Source: JBHELQ01 sp046262995
GTDB taxonomy: Bacteria > Actinomycetota > Thermoleophilia > Solirubrobacterales > Thermoleophilaceae
DNA: 6,401 bases
Assembly: GCA_046262995.1 (NCBI GenBank)
Contig: JBHELQ010000167.1
Span: 1 to 6,401 of the forward strand
Reading direction: 5' to 3'
In this document: positions 1 to 5,949 of the stretch, piece by piece
Layout of the letters: each line of letters opens with the position of its first letter
How positions within the stretch are numbered: the stretch's first letter is position 1
Position numbers and translations under genes: made by a program
Notes under the pieces: model-generated
Told to the model about the DNA's origin: nothing
The model's input: only the letters and a program-made list of their open reading frames with translations
Databases searched by the model: none

Positions 1-647
1 TCGCTCAGGTCGATCATCGAGGTCGCGCCCGCCGCGGCCAGGGCACGGCCCGCGGCCAGCCGCGGCTGCGGGCGCCGGTGGCGGCGCACGAGGTCCTCGG
101 TCGCCGTCCCTGACGGCTCGTCCACCCCGCCGCTCAGGACGAGCAGTCCGGCGCCCGAGGCGCCCAGGGTTCCTGTGACGCCGACCCGGTCGCCGGCGCG
201 GGCGCCGTCGCGCCCCACGAGCTCGTCCTCCGACTCCGCCCAACCGCAGGCCGCGACGGTCACGACCAGCGCCGGGGCGCGCACCACGTCCCCGCCGGCG
301 ATGGTCGCGCCCTCGAGCGCGGCGAGCTCCTCCATTCCGCGCATCAGGTCGAGCGCGCCGTCGGTCGCGAAACGGGACGGCAGCGCCAGCGAGACGTACG
401 CCTCCCCGGCCCCGGCCCCCATGGCCGCCAGGTCCGACAGGCTCCGCGCCAGCGCCTTCCAGCCGACGTCCGCCGGGGAGTGCGTCGAAAGCTCGAAGTG
501 AACGCCCTCGGCGACGGTGTCGATGGTCGTGACCGACAGCGGCCCGGCCCGCACGACCGCGGCGTCATCCCCGATCCAGCGGACCACGCGCGCCCCCCGC
601 GGGGTCAGCGCGGTCTCGATCGCCTCGATCAGCTCCCGCTCGGCCAA
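1..647 (-). CDS. thiL: Thiamine-monophosphate kinase ThiL, N-terminal 215 residues (cut by window edge)
   Basis: ThiL uses ATP to phosphorylate thiamine monophosphate to thiamine pyrophosphate, the last step of cofactor B1 synthesis, in the cytoplasm. Reading the minus strand from 647 gives family landmarks in order: IGDDAAV (about residues 25-31, metal and ATP site), IDTVAEGVHF (42-51), SLSDLAAMGA (69-78), IAGGDVVRAP (116-125), RVGVTGTLGASGAGL (about 150-165), and SMIDLSD at the very edge, matching the family's MIDxSDGL motif. The family is usually a little over 300 residues, so roughly the last third lies outside the window. The start is taken as TTG at 645-647: an in-frame TAG lies at 651-653 on this strand, only one codon between, and the next GTG (residue 21) would cut into the fold just before the GDD motif. 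No Shine-Dalgarno sequence is visible. The gene is divergent from the next gene with a 17-base gap. Identity is certain from the motifs; the exact start is less so. Confidence 0.95.
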   Translation of the reverse strand, partial: MAERELIEAIETALTPRGARVVRWIGDDAAVVRAGPLSVTTIDTVAEGVHFELSTHSPADVGWKALARSLSDLAAMGAGAGEAYVSLALPSRFATDGALDLMRGMEELAALEGATIAGGDVVRAPALVVTVAACGWAESEDELVGRDGARAGDRVGVTGTLGASGAGLLVLSGGVDEPSGTATEDLVRRHRRPQPRLAAGRALAAAGATSMIDLS

Positions 648-651
648 GGGC

Positions 652-657
652 TACAGT
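652..657 (+). promoter_or_regulatory. Candidate -10 element (TACAGT) for a leaderless transcript
   Basis: TACAGT fits the actinobacterial TANNNT -10 pattern. It ends 7 bases before the GTG at 665, so transcription would be expected to start at or one base before the start codon. This would explain why the downstream gene has no Shine-Dalgarno sequence. No good -35 hexamer is seen 16-18 bases upstream. The element lies in the 17-base gap between the divergent genes and includes the TAG that stops thiL's frame from extending upstream. It is a sequence match only; a chance hexamer is possible. Confidence 0.45.
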
Positions 658-664
658 CTGACCC

Positions 665-1654
665 GTGCAGTCGGAGCCGGAGCAGGCGCGCACGCTGCTG
701 GAGCGGGCGGGCGGCGCGGCCGCCGGCCTCGGCTCGATGGGCGCCCGGCGTCCGGTGCTCCGCGCGGCGCTCCAGTGGGGCCTCGCCGCGCTCATCTTCG
801 GCTCGCTGTTGCTGTTCGTCCTGCGCCAGTGGAGCAACCTGCCCGACTTCGACTGGCGTTTCTCGCCCGGCTGGCTCGCCGCCTCCGCCGTCGGGGTGGT
901 GTCCTTCTACTTCTTCCAGTGCGAGATCTGGCGCTTGATCATGCACGCGCTCGGGGAGGAGCGGCTCGAGGCGGGTCCCGCGAGGGCGGTTTGGGGCAAG
1001 TCGCTGATCGCGCGCTACGTGCCCACCAACATGCTGATGGTCGTCGGGCGGGTGGTGATGGTGGAGCGCCTCGGCGCCTCGAAGCGCGTCTGCCTGGCGA
1101 GCATCGCCTACGAGCTCGGGCTGGGCTTCGGAACCGCCGTCATGGTGGGGGCGTACTTCGTGATCGAGCTGCCCGCCCTTCACGGACATCCAGCCCGCTA
1201 CGCGGTGCTGGCGCTGGTTCCCGCCGTGCTGGTCGCCCTGCACCCGCGAGTGTTCGGCCCGGCGGCGGACTTCGGCCTGCGCAAGCTGGGCCGACAGCCG
1301 CTCCCCCGGACGCTCGGCTTCGGGCGCGTCCTGGGCTTCGCCCTCCTGTACGTCATCTGCTGGGCGGTGATCGGACTTGGGTTGTTCGCCTTTGCCTCGG
1401 CCCTGCACCCGCTCGATGCCTCCGACCTTCCCTATGTGGCGTCGGCCTATCCCGTGGCGTTCTGCGTGGCGGTGCTCACATTCATCGTGCCGAGCGGCCT
1501 GGGCACTCGCGACGCCACGCTCGCGACCGCCATGAGCGCCGTGCTTGCGGGCGCGGTGGCGACGGCGATCGCCGTCGCCTTCAGGATCTTCCAGACCCTG
1601 GCGGAGCTGCTCTACGTGGGGACGGTCGTGTGGCTCGACCGCCGCTCGCGCTAG
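665..1654 (+). CDS. Flippase-like / lysylphosphatidylglycerol synthase TM-region integral membrane protein
   Basis: This 329-residue polytopic membrane protein resembles the LPG_synthase_TM / UPF0104 family (YbhN, AglD-like). Members are TM-only relatives of the MprF flippase domain, and most have no proven substrate. Hydrophobic segments lie at about 35-53, 70-92, 148-168, 178-195, 220-247, 258-276 and 290-323. Family-like features are the loop KSLIARYVPTNMLMVVGR (112-129), followed by VERLGASKRVCLASIAYE (133-150), and PSGLGTRDATL (276-286) near the C terminus, corresponding to the PGGLGxREA motif of the family. There is no aminoacyl-transferase domain, so this is not a full MprF. The start is GTG at 665, chosen because of the -10 match at leaderless spacing; ATG at 737 (residue 25) is an alternative that loses only a hydrophilic tail. 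The stop shares CTAG with the convergent PBP gene. Likely role (inference): moving or handling a lipid or lipid-linked sugar in the membrane. Confidence 0.85.
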   Translation: MQSEPEQARTLLERAGGAAAGLGSMGARRPVLRAALQWGLAALIFGSLLLFVLRQWSNLPDFDWRFSPGWLAASAVGVVSFYFFQCEIWRLIMHALGEERLEAGPARAVWGKSLIARYVPTNMLMVVGRVVMVERLGASKRVCLASIAYELGLGFGTAVMVGAYFVIELPALHGHPARYAVLALVPAVLVALHPRVFGPAADFGLRKLGRQPLPRTLGFGRVLGFALLYVICWAVIGLGLFAFASALHPLDASDLPYVASAYPVAFCVAVLTFIVPSGLGTRDATLATAMSAVLAGAVATAIAVAFRIFQTLAELLYVGTVVWLDRRSR

Positions 1655-1657
1655 CGC
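1648..1657. other. Shared stop codons in a perfect 10-base palindrome
   Basis: The sequence GCGCTAGCGC is its own reverse complement. Its central CTAG gives TAG at 1652-1654 to the plus-strand gene and TAG (complement of 1651-1653) to the minus-strand PBP gene, so the two coding regions overlap tail to tail by 4 bases. There is no U-tract, and the stem has no loop, so it is not a normal intrinsic terminator. Confidence 0.85.
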
Positions 1658-3813
1658 TTCGCGCCGGGCCCGTTCCCCTTGCCGTGGCCATTCGGCTGGG
1701 TGGTCCCGTCTCCCCCTGCGCCCGTATCGGGGACCGGGGGAGGCGAGGTCTTGGGCGCGGGCTGCGGCGGCGACGCGTAGAGACGTGGGTCGTAGCCGCG
1801 GTAGTTGCCGCCGCCCGCCGAGGTGTCGCCGGGCCCCGAGTAGGGCGTCGACTTGTAGTAGGAGCGCCCGCCGCCTGAGCCCGAGCCCGAGCCGGTGGTC
1901 GAGTAGTAGCCGAAGAAGGGCTGGAAGTGGACAGGCTGCTTCGGGCGCGGGAAGTCGCTGCAGTCGCCTCCGTGGGCGACGCTCATGTATGCGTGCCAGA
2001 TGCCGGCCGGGTAGCTCCCGCCCTGCACTCCGGGCATCGAGACCAGGGCGTTCGGGTAGCCCATCCACACCGCCGTGGCCAGCTTCGGCGTGTAGCCGAC
2101 GAGCCAGGCGTCGTTGTAGCGGTCGGTCGTCCCGGTCTTGGCCGCCGCCGGACAGCCGATGTTCGCGCGTACGGCGGTGCCCGACTTCATGTTCTGCTCC
2201 AGGATCTTCGTGACCTCGTAGGCCACCCCGTCGCTCAGCACGCGCCTGCGCTGGGGCTCGCCGAGGTCCTCCGACTTGCCGTCCGGAAAGCTGACCTTGC
2301 GAATCGCGATCGGCTGGTTTCGGATGCCGCCTGAGGCGAGCGTGGCGTAGGCGTCCGCCATCTCGAGCGGCGACACACCCAGGCGCAGGCCGCCGAGACC
2401 CTCGGCGGGCAGGCCGTCGAGCTGCGTCTTGATGCCCATCATCTTCGCCGTCTGCCGCACCTCCTTCGGCCCCACGTCCAGGTCGAGCTGCGCGAAGACG
2501 GTGTTGTCGGACTTGAGCGTTGCTCGCACCAGGTTCATCGAGCCGCCATAGGAGTTGTCGAAGGTCTTCACCTTCCACGGCCCATAGCCGGGGACGTTCA
2601 GGTCGAGCGGCTTGGAGACGTAGCTGGTGCGGGTCGGGTCCACGCCCTTGCGGATCGCCGTCGTGAGGACGAAGGTCTTGAACGACGAGCCGGGTTGCCG
2701 ATGACCCTGGGCGGCCAGGTTGAACGTGCGGTCCTTGTAGGTGCCGGTGGAGGCCATGGCTCGGATGTAGCCGTTGGCGGGATCGATCGTGACCACAGCC
2801 GACGCCGGGCCCGCGTAAGCCGCGAGCTGGCCCTGCATGGCGTTGCGCGCCGCCTGCTGGAGCTTGGGGTAGATCGTCGTGTAGACCTTGAGCCCGCCCT
2901 GGCGGTACACGCCGACCCCGTAGCGCTCGATCAGCTGGTCCTGGACGAAGTCGAAGAAGTAGGGCTCGCGGCGCTGGGTGTAGCGCGTTCCACGCCTGAC
3001 GTGAAGACCCGCCTGCTCGGCCTGCTCCGCCCGCGCGCGGGAGAGCGAACCGTGCTTGACCATCGCCTCGAGCACGGTGTTCCGGCGCTGCACGGCCGCG
3101 GCCGGGTTCCGGAACGGGTTGTACTCGGACGGGGCCTGCGGCAGCCCGGCGAGCAGCGCCGCCTCGTCCAGGGTCAGGTTCCGGGCGTGCTTGGCGAAGA
3201 AGGTCTCCGCGGCGGCTTCGACGCCAACCGCGGTGCGCCCGCCGATCGTCCCGTAGGGCACCGAGTTCAGGTAGTTCTGGAGGATCCAGCTCTTCGAGTG
3301 CTTGTGCTCGAGCTCCGACGCGAGCTTCGCCTCGCGGATCTTGCGCGTGAAGTTGCGCTTGGGGTCCTTGATGTAGAGAGCGCGGACGAGCTGCTGCGTG
3401 ATCGTCGAGCCGCCCTGCACGGTCTTGCCGGACTCGAGGTTCTTGACCCCGGCGCGCACGATCGCCCCGTAGTCGACGCCCTTGTGGTGGTAGAAGTGCT
3501 CGTCCTCGATGGCCACGGTGGCGTCGCGCATGTCCATCGTCATGTGCCGCCAGGGGACCGGGGTTCGGATCTCGTCGGACTGGACGTAGCCGAGACGTGA
3601 GCCGTCGGCCGCGAAGATCTCCGAGGTCGCCCCCGTGTTACGCGGCTTCAGCTCGTCGATGCTCGGCGCGGTGGCCGCCACGGCCAGCACGTAGCCGGCG
3701 GCCGAGAGGACCCCGATCGCCAGCGAGATCGTCAGCACGGCCAGCGCGATGCCCGCCGGTCCTCGGCGGCCGGCGCGCCGCCGTCGCCTTAGCTGTCGCT
3801 GCCGGTAGGTCAT
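1651..3813 (-). CDS. Class A penicillin-binding protein (bifunctional transglycosylase/transpeptidase)
   Basis: This membrane-anchored peptidoglycan synthase of 720 residues polymerises lipid II and cross-links stem peptides outside the membrane. In order: an Arg-rich cytoplasmic head (1-20), one membrane anchor (about 20-47), and a GT51 transglycosylase domain with AIEDEHFYHHKGVD (101-114, catalytic Glu103), GGSTITQQL (134-142), RKIREAKLASELE (157-169) and LDEAALLAGLPQAPSEYNP (215-233). The transpeptidase domain (about 335-620) has SSFK (376-379, nucleophile Ser376), SDN (435-437) and KTGTT (559-563). All expected catalytic motifs are present. The residue before KTG is Ala558, where Gly is common. 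The only two cysteines are C554 and C618. Residues from about 637 to the end form a low-complexity tail. The ATG at 3811-3813 precedes the anchor properly; only a weak GGGG lies about 10 bases upstream. The gene follows mscS after 44 bases and is probably co-transcribed with it. Confidence 0.97.
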   Translation of the reverse strand: MTYRQRQLRRRRRAGRRGPAGIALAVLTISLAIGVLSAAGYVLAVAATAPSIDELKPRNTGATSEIFAADGSRLGYVQSDEIRTPVPWRHMTMDMRDATVAIEDEHFYHHKGVDYGAIVRAGVKNLESGKTVQGGSTITQQLVRALYIKDPKRNFTRKIREAKLASELEHKHSKSWILQNYLNSVPYGTIGGRTAVGVEAAAETFFAKHARNLTLDEAALLAGLPQAPSEYNPFRNPAAAVQRRNTVLEAMVKHGSLSRARAEQAEQAGLHVRRGTRYTQRREPYFFDFVQDQLIERYGVGVYRQGGLKVYTTIYPKLQQAARNAMQGQLAAYAGPASAVVTIDPANGYIRAMASTGTYKDRTFNLAAQGHRQPGSSFKTFVLTTAIRKGVDPTRTSYVSKPLDLNVPGYGPWKVKTFDNSYGGSMNLVRATLKSDNTVFAQLDLDVGPKEVRQTAKMMGIKTQLDGLPAEGLGGLRLGVSPLEMADAYATLASGGIRNQPIAIRKVSFPDGKSEDLGEPQRRRVLSDGVAYEVTKILEQNMKSGTAVRANIGCPAAAKTGTTDRYNDAWLVGYTPKLATAVWMGYPNALVSMPGVQGGSYPAGIWHAYMSVAHGGDCSDFPRPKQPVHFQPFFGYYSTTGSGSGSGGGRSYYKSTPYSGPGDTSAGGGNYRGYDPRLYASPPQPAPKTSPPPVPDTGAGGDGTTQPNGHGKGNGPGAKR
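1654..1905 (-). other. Low-complexity extracellular tail of the PBP
   Basis: This stretch encodes residues 637-720, after the transpeptidase fold ends. It begins with a GSGSGSGGG run (641-649), continues with a Gly/Ser/Tyr-rich part holding tyrosines at 637, 652, 653, 658, 671, 674 and 679, then a Pro-rich part (682-695) and a Gly/Asn/Lys-rich end finishing in GAKR. It is predicted to be disordered and to lie outside the membrane. Disordered Pro/Gly tails are common in actinobacterial class A PBPs; what this one binds is unknown. Confidence 0.75.
1877..1894. repeat. Three copies of a 6-base tandem repeat inside the PBP gene
   Basis: GAGCCC, GAGCCC, GAGCCG run in tandem on the plus strand; read on the minus strand they encode the Gly-Ser repeat of the PBP tail. 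A unit of 6 bases keeps the reading frame, so copy-number change would lengthen or shorten the linker by two residues per unit without breaking the gene. Confidence 0.6.
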
Positions 3814-3833
3814 GAGATGCCGGCCCCACGGGG

Positions 3834-3859
3834 AGCGTCCGGATCAGCGCGTGGACGCT
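3834..3859 (-). promoter_or_regulatory. Inverted repeat in the mscS-PBP spacer
   Basis: AGCGTCC (3834-3840) and GGACGCT (3853-3859) are perfect reverse complements separated by 12 bases, giving a 7-base-pair stem that begins inside the mscS stop codon. A second small stem, CCCC and GGGG around AC (3824-3833), follows in the direction of transcription and would hide the only GGGG that could serve as a weak ribosome binding site for the PBP. There is no U-tract, so this is not a standard intrinsic terminator. It might stabilise mRNA or tune PBP translation; in such GC-rich DNA a stem of this size may also be chance. Confidence 0.3.
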
Positions 3860-4655
3860 ACGAAGCCTCGGCTGAGGATAGTCCCTCGTCCCGCAGCCGG
3901 CGGAGCCAGTTCCGGCGCAGCTCGGCCGCGACCCGCCCGCGCTCGGAGGGCCGGTCCGCCCAGGTGGAGGCCTTCAGCCGGATGCCGTCCTTGTCGACCT
4001 CGTCGACCGTCGCGTCGACTTCCCCCTCCGAGGCGACGAGCTCGAGCGCGCGGTCGGCGTCTCCTCCGTGCGGCAGCCATACGGCCACCTCGACCTGAAC
4101 GCGCGGATCGACGATCGTGTGGTTCTGGACCGAGCTCTGCGCCAGCCGCTCGTTCGGGACGACCAGCCGCCGGCCGTCGTCGAGCCGGATGTAGGTGTAC
4201 GTCAGGCGGATGTCCTCGACCACGCCCGTCTCGCCCTCGAACGTCACGAGGTCGTCGATGCGGATCGGCTGGGTGATGGCGATCAGGATGCCGGCGATCG
4301 CGTTCGCGAGCGTCTGACGCGCCGCGAAGCCCACCACCAGGCCGAGCACGGCCGACGACGCGAGGACGCCCGCCGCCACGCGCTTGACGGATGGGAACTG
4401 GGCCAGCGCGAGCGCGACCCCGATCACCAGGATCACGGCGAAGATCAGCCGCCGCACCAGCCGCAGCCGGGTGCTCGCCACGGGCGACAGGTCGCCGCCC
4501 GCCATGACCAGGCTCACGCGCTCGCCGCGGCGAACGAGGGCGCGATCCACCAGCCGCGCCACCACCACGGCCGCGATCACGGTGGCCAGCGCCGTGATCT
4601 CGTTGCGGTGGTCCGCCACGAACGTCGCCGACGTGGTGAACTGCTCCCCCGGCAT
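3858..4655 (-). CDS. Small-conductance mechanosensitive channel, MscS family
   Basis: This 265-residue MscS-type channel would open under membrane tension and let solutes escape during hypo-osmotic shock. Three membrane helices are visible: about 19-41, 65-87, and the pore-lining TM3 at about 92-128, rich in Ala and Gly (VAAGVLASSAVLGLVVGFAA, then QTLANAIAGILIAI). The TM3 end leads into the family hallmark region QPIRIDDLVTFEGETGVVEDI (129-149) and the beta domain with VVPNERLAQSSVQN (165-178), followed by the alpha/beta cytoplasmic domain to the end. The length fits a minimal MscS. The frame stays open upstream to 4877, but the extra residues are hydrophilic, lack family features and would overlap the divergent gene deeply. 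The ATG at 4655 is therefore preferred, and it shares CATG with the divergent start. The PBP gene follows on the same strand after 44 bases, so the two are likely one operon. Confidence 0.94.
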   Translation of the reverse strand: MPGEQFTTSATFVADHRNEITALATVIAAVVVARLVDRALVRRGERVSLVMAGGDLSPVASTRLRLVRRLIFAVILVIGVALALAQFPSVKRVAAGVLASSAVLGLVVGFAARQTLANAIAGILIAITQPIRIDDLVTFEGETGVVEDIRLTYTYIRLDDGRRLVVPNERLAQSSVQNHTIVDPRVQVEVAVWLPHGGDADRALELVASEGEVDATVDEVDKDGIRLKASTWADRPSERGRVAAELRRNWLRRLRDEGLSSAEAS

Positions 4656-4656
4656 G
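4653..4656. other. CATG shared by two divergent start codons
   Basis: The ATG of the mannosyltransferase (4654-4656, plus) and the ATG of mscS (complement of 4653-4655) are the two strands of one palindromic CATG. The coding regions overlap by two bases, so there is no intergenic DNA at all, and each gene's 5' untranslated region and promoter must lie within the other gene. Neither start has a convincing Shine-Dalgarno sequence. The call depends on both annotated starts; GTG at 4750 is an alternative for the plus-strand gene. Confidence 0.6.
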
Positions 4657-5949
4657 GCGCAGCAGGCTACCCCCACCGCCGGGAGGCAGCGCGTCGCCGC
4701 CCGGCTGGTCTCGGGCGTGCGCGCCTCCGACGCGCTGCGCTCCGCGGCGGTGAGCTTCCTGCTGACGCGGACGGCGGTCCTCTGCGTGGCGATCTTCGCC
4801 GCCGTCTCCATGAGCCCCGGGCGCGAGGGCGGGATCGGCGCCCACAACGCGGCGAGGTACGACGTCCCGGCGCTCACGCACCCGCTCGGCGGGGTCGGCG
4901 ACGAGCTGCTCTCGCCGCTCGCGCGCTGGGACGCCGTGTGGTTCCTCGGGATCGCCGACCACGGCTACGGCCACGCCGCGGCCGGGCGGGCGGCGTTCTT
5001 CCCCCTCTACCCGCTGGCGGTGCGGGCGGTCGCCGAGCTCGGCGGCGGCTCACGCGGGGATTTGCTCGTGGCGGCCTATCTGGTCTCGCTGGCGGCCTTC
5101 GCCGCGGCCCTGTACCTGCTCCATCGCCTCGTCGCGCTCGAGCTGGGCCGCCCCGCCGCGCGCACCACCCTTGTCCTGCTCGCAGTCTTCCCCGCCTCGC
5201 TCTACTTCGGCGCGCCCTACTCCGAGAGCCTCTTCCTGCTCGCCTCCGTCGGCGGCTTCTACGCCGCCAGGACCGGGCGCTGGGCGTGGGCCGGAGTCGC
5301 CGCGGCCGCCGCCGCCGGCACGCGCAGCGCAGGTGTCCTGCTGCTCCTGCCGCTTGCGGCGATCTACGTGCGCGAACGCGGCTGGCGGCCGGGACGCGAC
5401 GCCGCCTGGCTCCTGCTGGGGCCGCTCGGGCTAGGGGCCTTCGCGCTCTACCTGGGGTTCGCCCACGGCGATGCGCTGGCATTCCTCGACGTGCAGCACG
5501 CGTGGTATCGCCACTTCGCCGGCCCCCTGGGCGGAGTCTGGGACGGCCTGGTCGCCGGAGTCGAAGGGGCCCGCCAGCTGCTGTCCGGCTCGCGGGAGCC
5601 GGTCTACTTCCGGGAGGCGGGCGGCGACCCCTTCCGGGTCGCGGGGATGAACCTGATGCTGCTGGGCTTCCTCGTGTTCGCCCTTGTCGGCTCCTGGGGC
5701 GTCTGGCGCAGGCTCCCGCTCCCCTACGCGCTGTGGACGGCTGTTGCCCTGCTGCTGCCGCTCTCCTTCCCCGTCGGCCCGCAGCCCCTCATGTCGCTGC
5801 CCCGCTTCCTGTCCGTCCTGTTCCCGCTCTTCATGTGGCTGGCGCTCGAATGCGAGGAGCGCCGCTGGACCCAGTGGGTCGCGCCGGCGTTCGCGGTGGG
5901 GCTGGGGGTCTTCACCGAGCAGTTCGCCACCTGGCACTGGCTCGCGTGA
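4654..5949 (+). CDS. PIG-V-like mannosyltransferase family integral membrane protein
   Basis: This 431-residue polytopic membrane glycosyltransferase resembles PIG-V / GPI mannosyltransferase 2-like proteins (GT-C fold), which transfer mannose from a polyprenyl-phosphate donor on the outer face of the membrane. Family-like motifs in order: PLARWDAVWFLGIADHGY (88-105, Asp93 is the likely catalytic acid in the first outer loop), AFFPLYPLAVR (114-124), FPASLYFGAPYSESLFLL (179-196), GTRSAGVLLLLP (222-233) and QPLMSLPRFLSVLFPLF (377-393). Many hydrophobic helices lie in between (about 33-52, 137-157, 171-188, 210-237, 252-270, 331-350, 358-372, 384-398, 407-420). The ATG at 4654 leaves about 32 hydrophilic residues before the first helix; GTG at 4750 (residue 33) is an alternative. 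The frame is open upstream to 4384, but that part lies opposite mscS and looks non-coding. The acceptor substrate cannot be told from the sequence; protein or glycolipid mannosylation is possible. Confidence 0.88.
   Translation: MAQQATPTAGRQRVAARLVSGVRASDALRSAAVSFLLTRTAVLCVAIFAAVSMSPGREGGIGAHNAARYDVPALTHPLGGVGDELLSPLARWDAVWFLGIADHGYGHAAAGRAAFFPLYPLAVRAVAELGGGSRGDLLVAAYLVSLAAFAAALYLLHRLVALELGRPAARTTLVLLAVFPASLYFGAPYSESLFLLASVGGFYAARTGRWAWAGVAAAAAAGTRSAGVLLLLPLAAIYVRERGWRPGRDAAWLLLGPLGLGAFALYLGFAHGDALAFLDVQHAWYRHFAGPLGGVWDGLVAGVEGARQLLSGSREPVYFREAGGDPFRVAGMNLMLLGFLVFALVGSWGVWRRLPLPYALWTAVALLLPLSFPVGPQPLMSLPRFLSVLFPLFMWLALECEERRWTQWVAPAFAVGLGVFTEQFATWHWLA
4664..4669 (-). promoter_or_regulatory. 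Possible -10 element (TAGCCT) for mscS
   Basis: On the minus strand TAGCCT matches TANNNT and ends 8 bases before the mscS ATG, close to the spacing of leaderless actinobacterial transcripts. No -35 hexamer is evident upstream. It lies inside the mannosyltransferase coding region. The match is weak and could be chance. Confidence 0.2.
5946..5949 (+). other. GTGA start/stop overlap
   Basis: GTG (5946-5948) of the HAD gene and TGA (5947-5949) of the mannosyltransferase overlap in a 4-base GTGA. This is a classic arrangement for translational coupling and decides the HAD start; no separate ribosome binding site is obvious upstream. Confidence 0.8.

Noticed and set aside
1654..1664. Small hairpin GCGC-TTC-GCGC just after the shared stops as a terminator
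   Set aside because: Four base pairs only and no U-tract on either strand; such stems are frequent by chance in GC-rich DNA.
1717..1734. VPDTG near the PBP C terminus as a sortase signal
   Set aside because: It is not LPxTG, and no hydrophobic segment and positive tail follow in the way a sortase signal needs; the protein already has an N-terminal anchor.
517..1878. Plus-strand 453-codon open frame over thiL, the flippase-like gene and the PBP end
   Set aside because: Arg/Ala/Gly-rich shadow with no motif; the frame starting at 665 carries the membrane helices and family motifs.
629..2578. Long minus-strand open frame (649 codons) spanning the flippase-like gene and part of the PBP gene
   Set aside because: It is rich in Arg, Ala, Gly, His and Asp with no hydrophobic core or family motif, and covers two recognisable genes in other frames. 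Stop-free shadow frames are expected in DNA this GC-rich.
2695..3600. Plus-strand 301-codon frame opposite the PBP
   Set aside because: It lies wholly antisense to the transglycosylase and early transpeptidase region, whose motifs are intact; composition is typical of an antisense shadow.
4384..4653. N-terminal extension of the mannosyltransferase back to 4384
   Set aside because: The extra 90 residues are Ser/Thr/Arg-rich antisense sequence of the MscS membrane region and have no counterpart in the family.
4656..4877. N-terminal extension of MscS up to 4877
   Set aside because: The additional 74 residues show no membrane helix or family similarity and would overlap the mannosyltransferase's first helix and outer loop; the ATG at 4655 gives a normal minimal MscS.
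3844..4974. Minus-strand 376-codon frame over mscS and the mannosyltransferase start
   Set aside because: Extremely Arg/Gly/Pro/His-rich, no motif, and in a different frame from the clear MscS translation.
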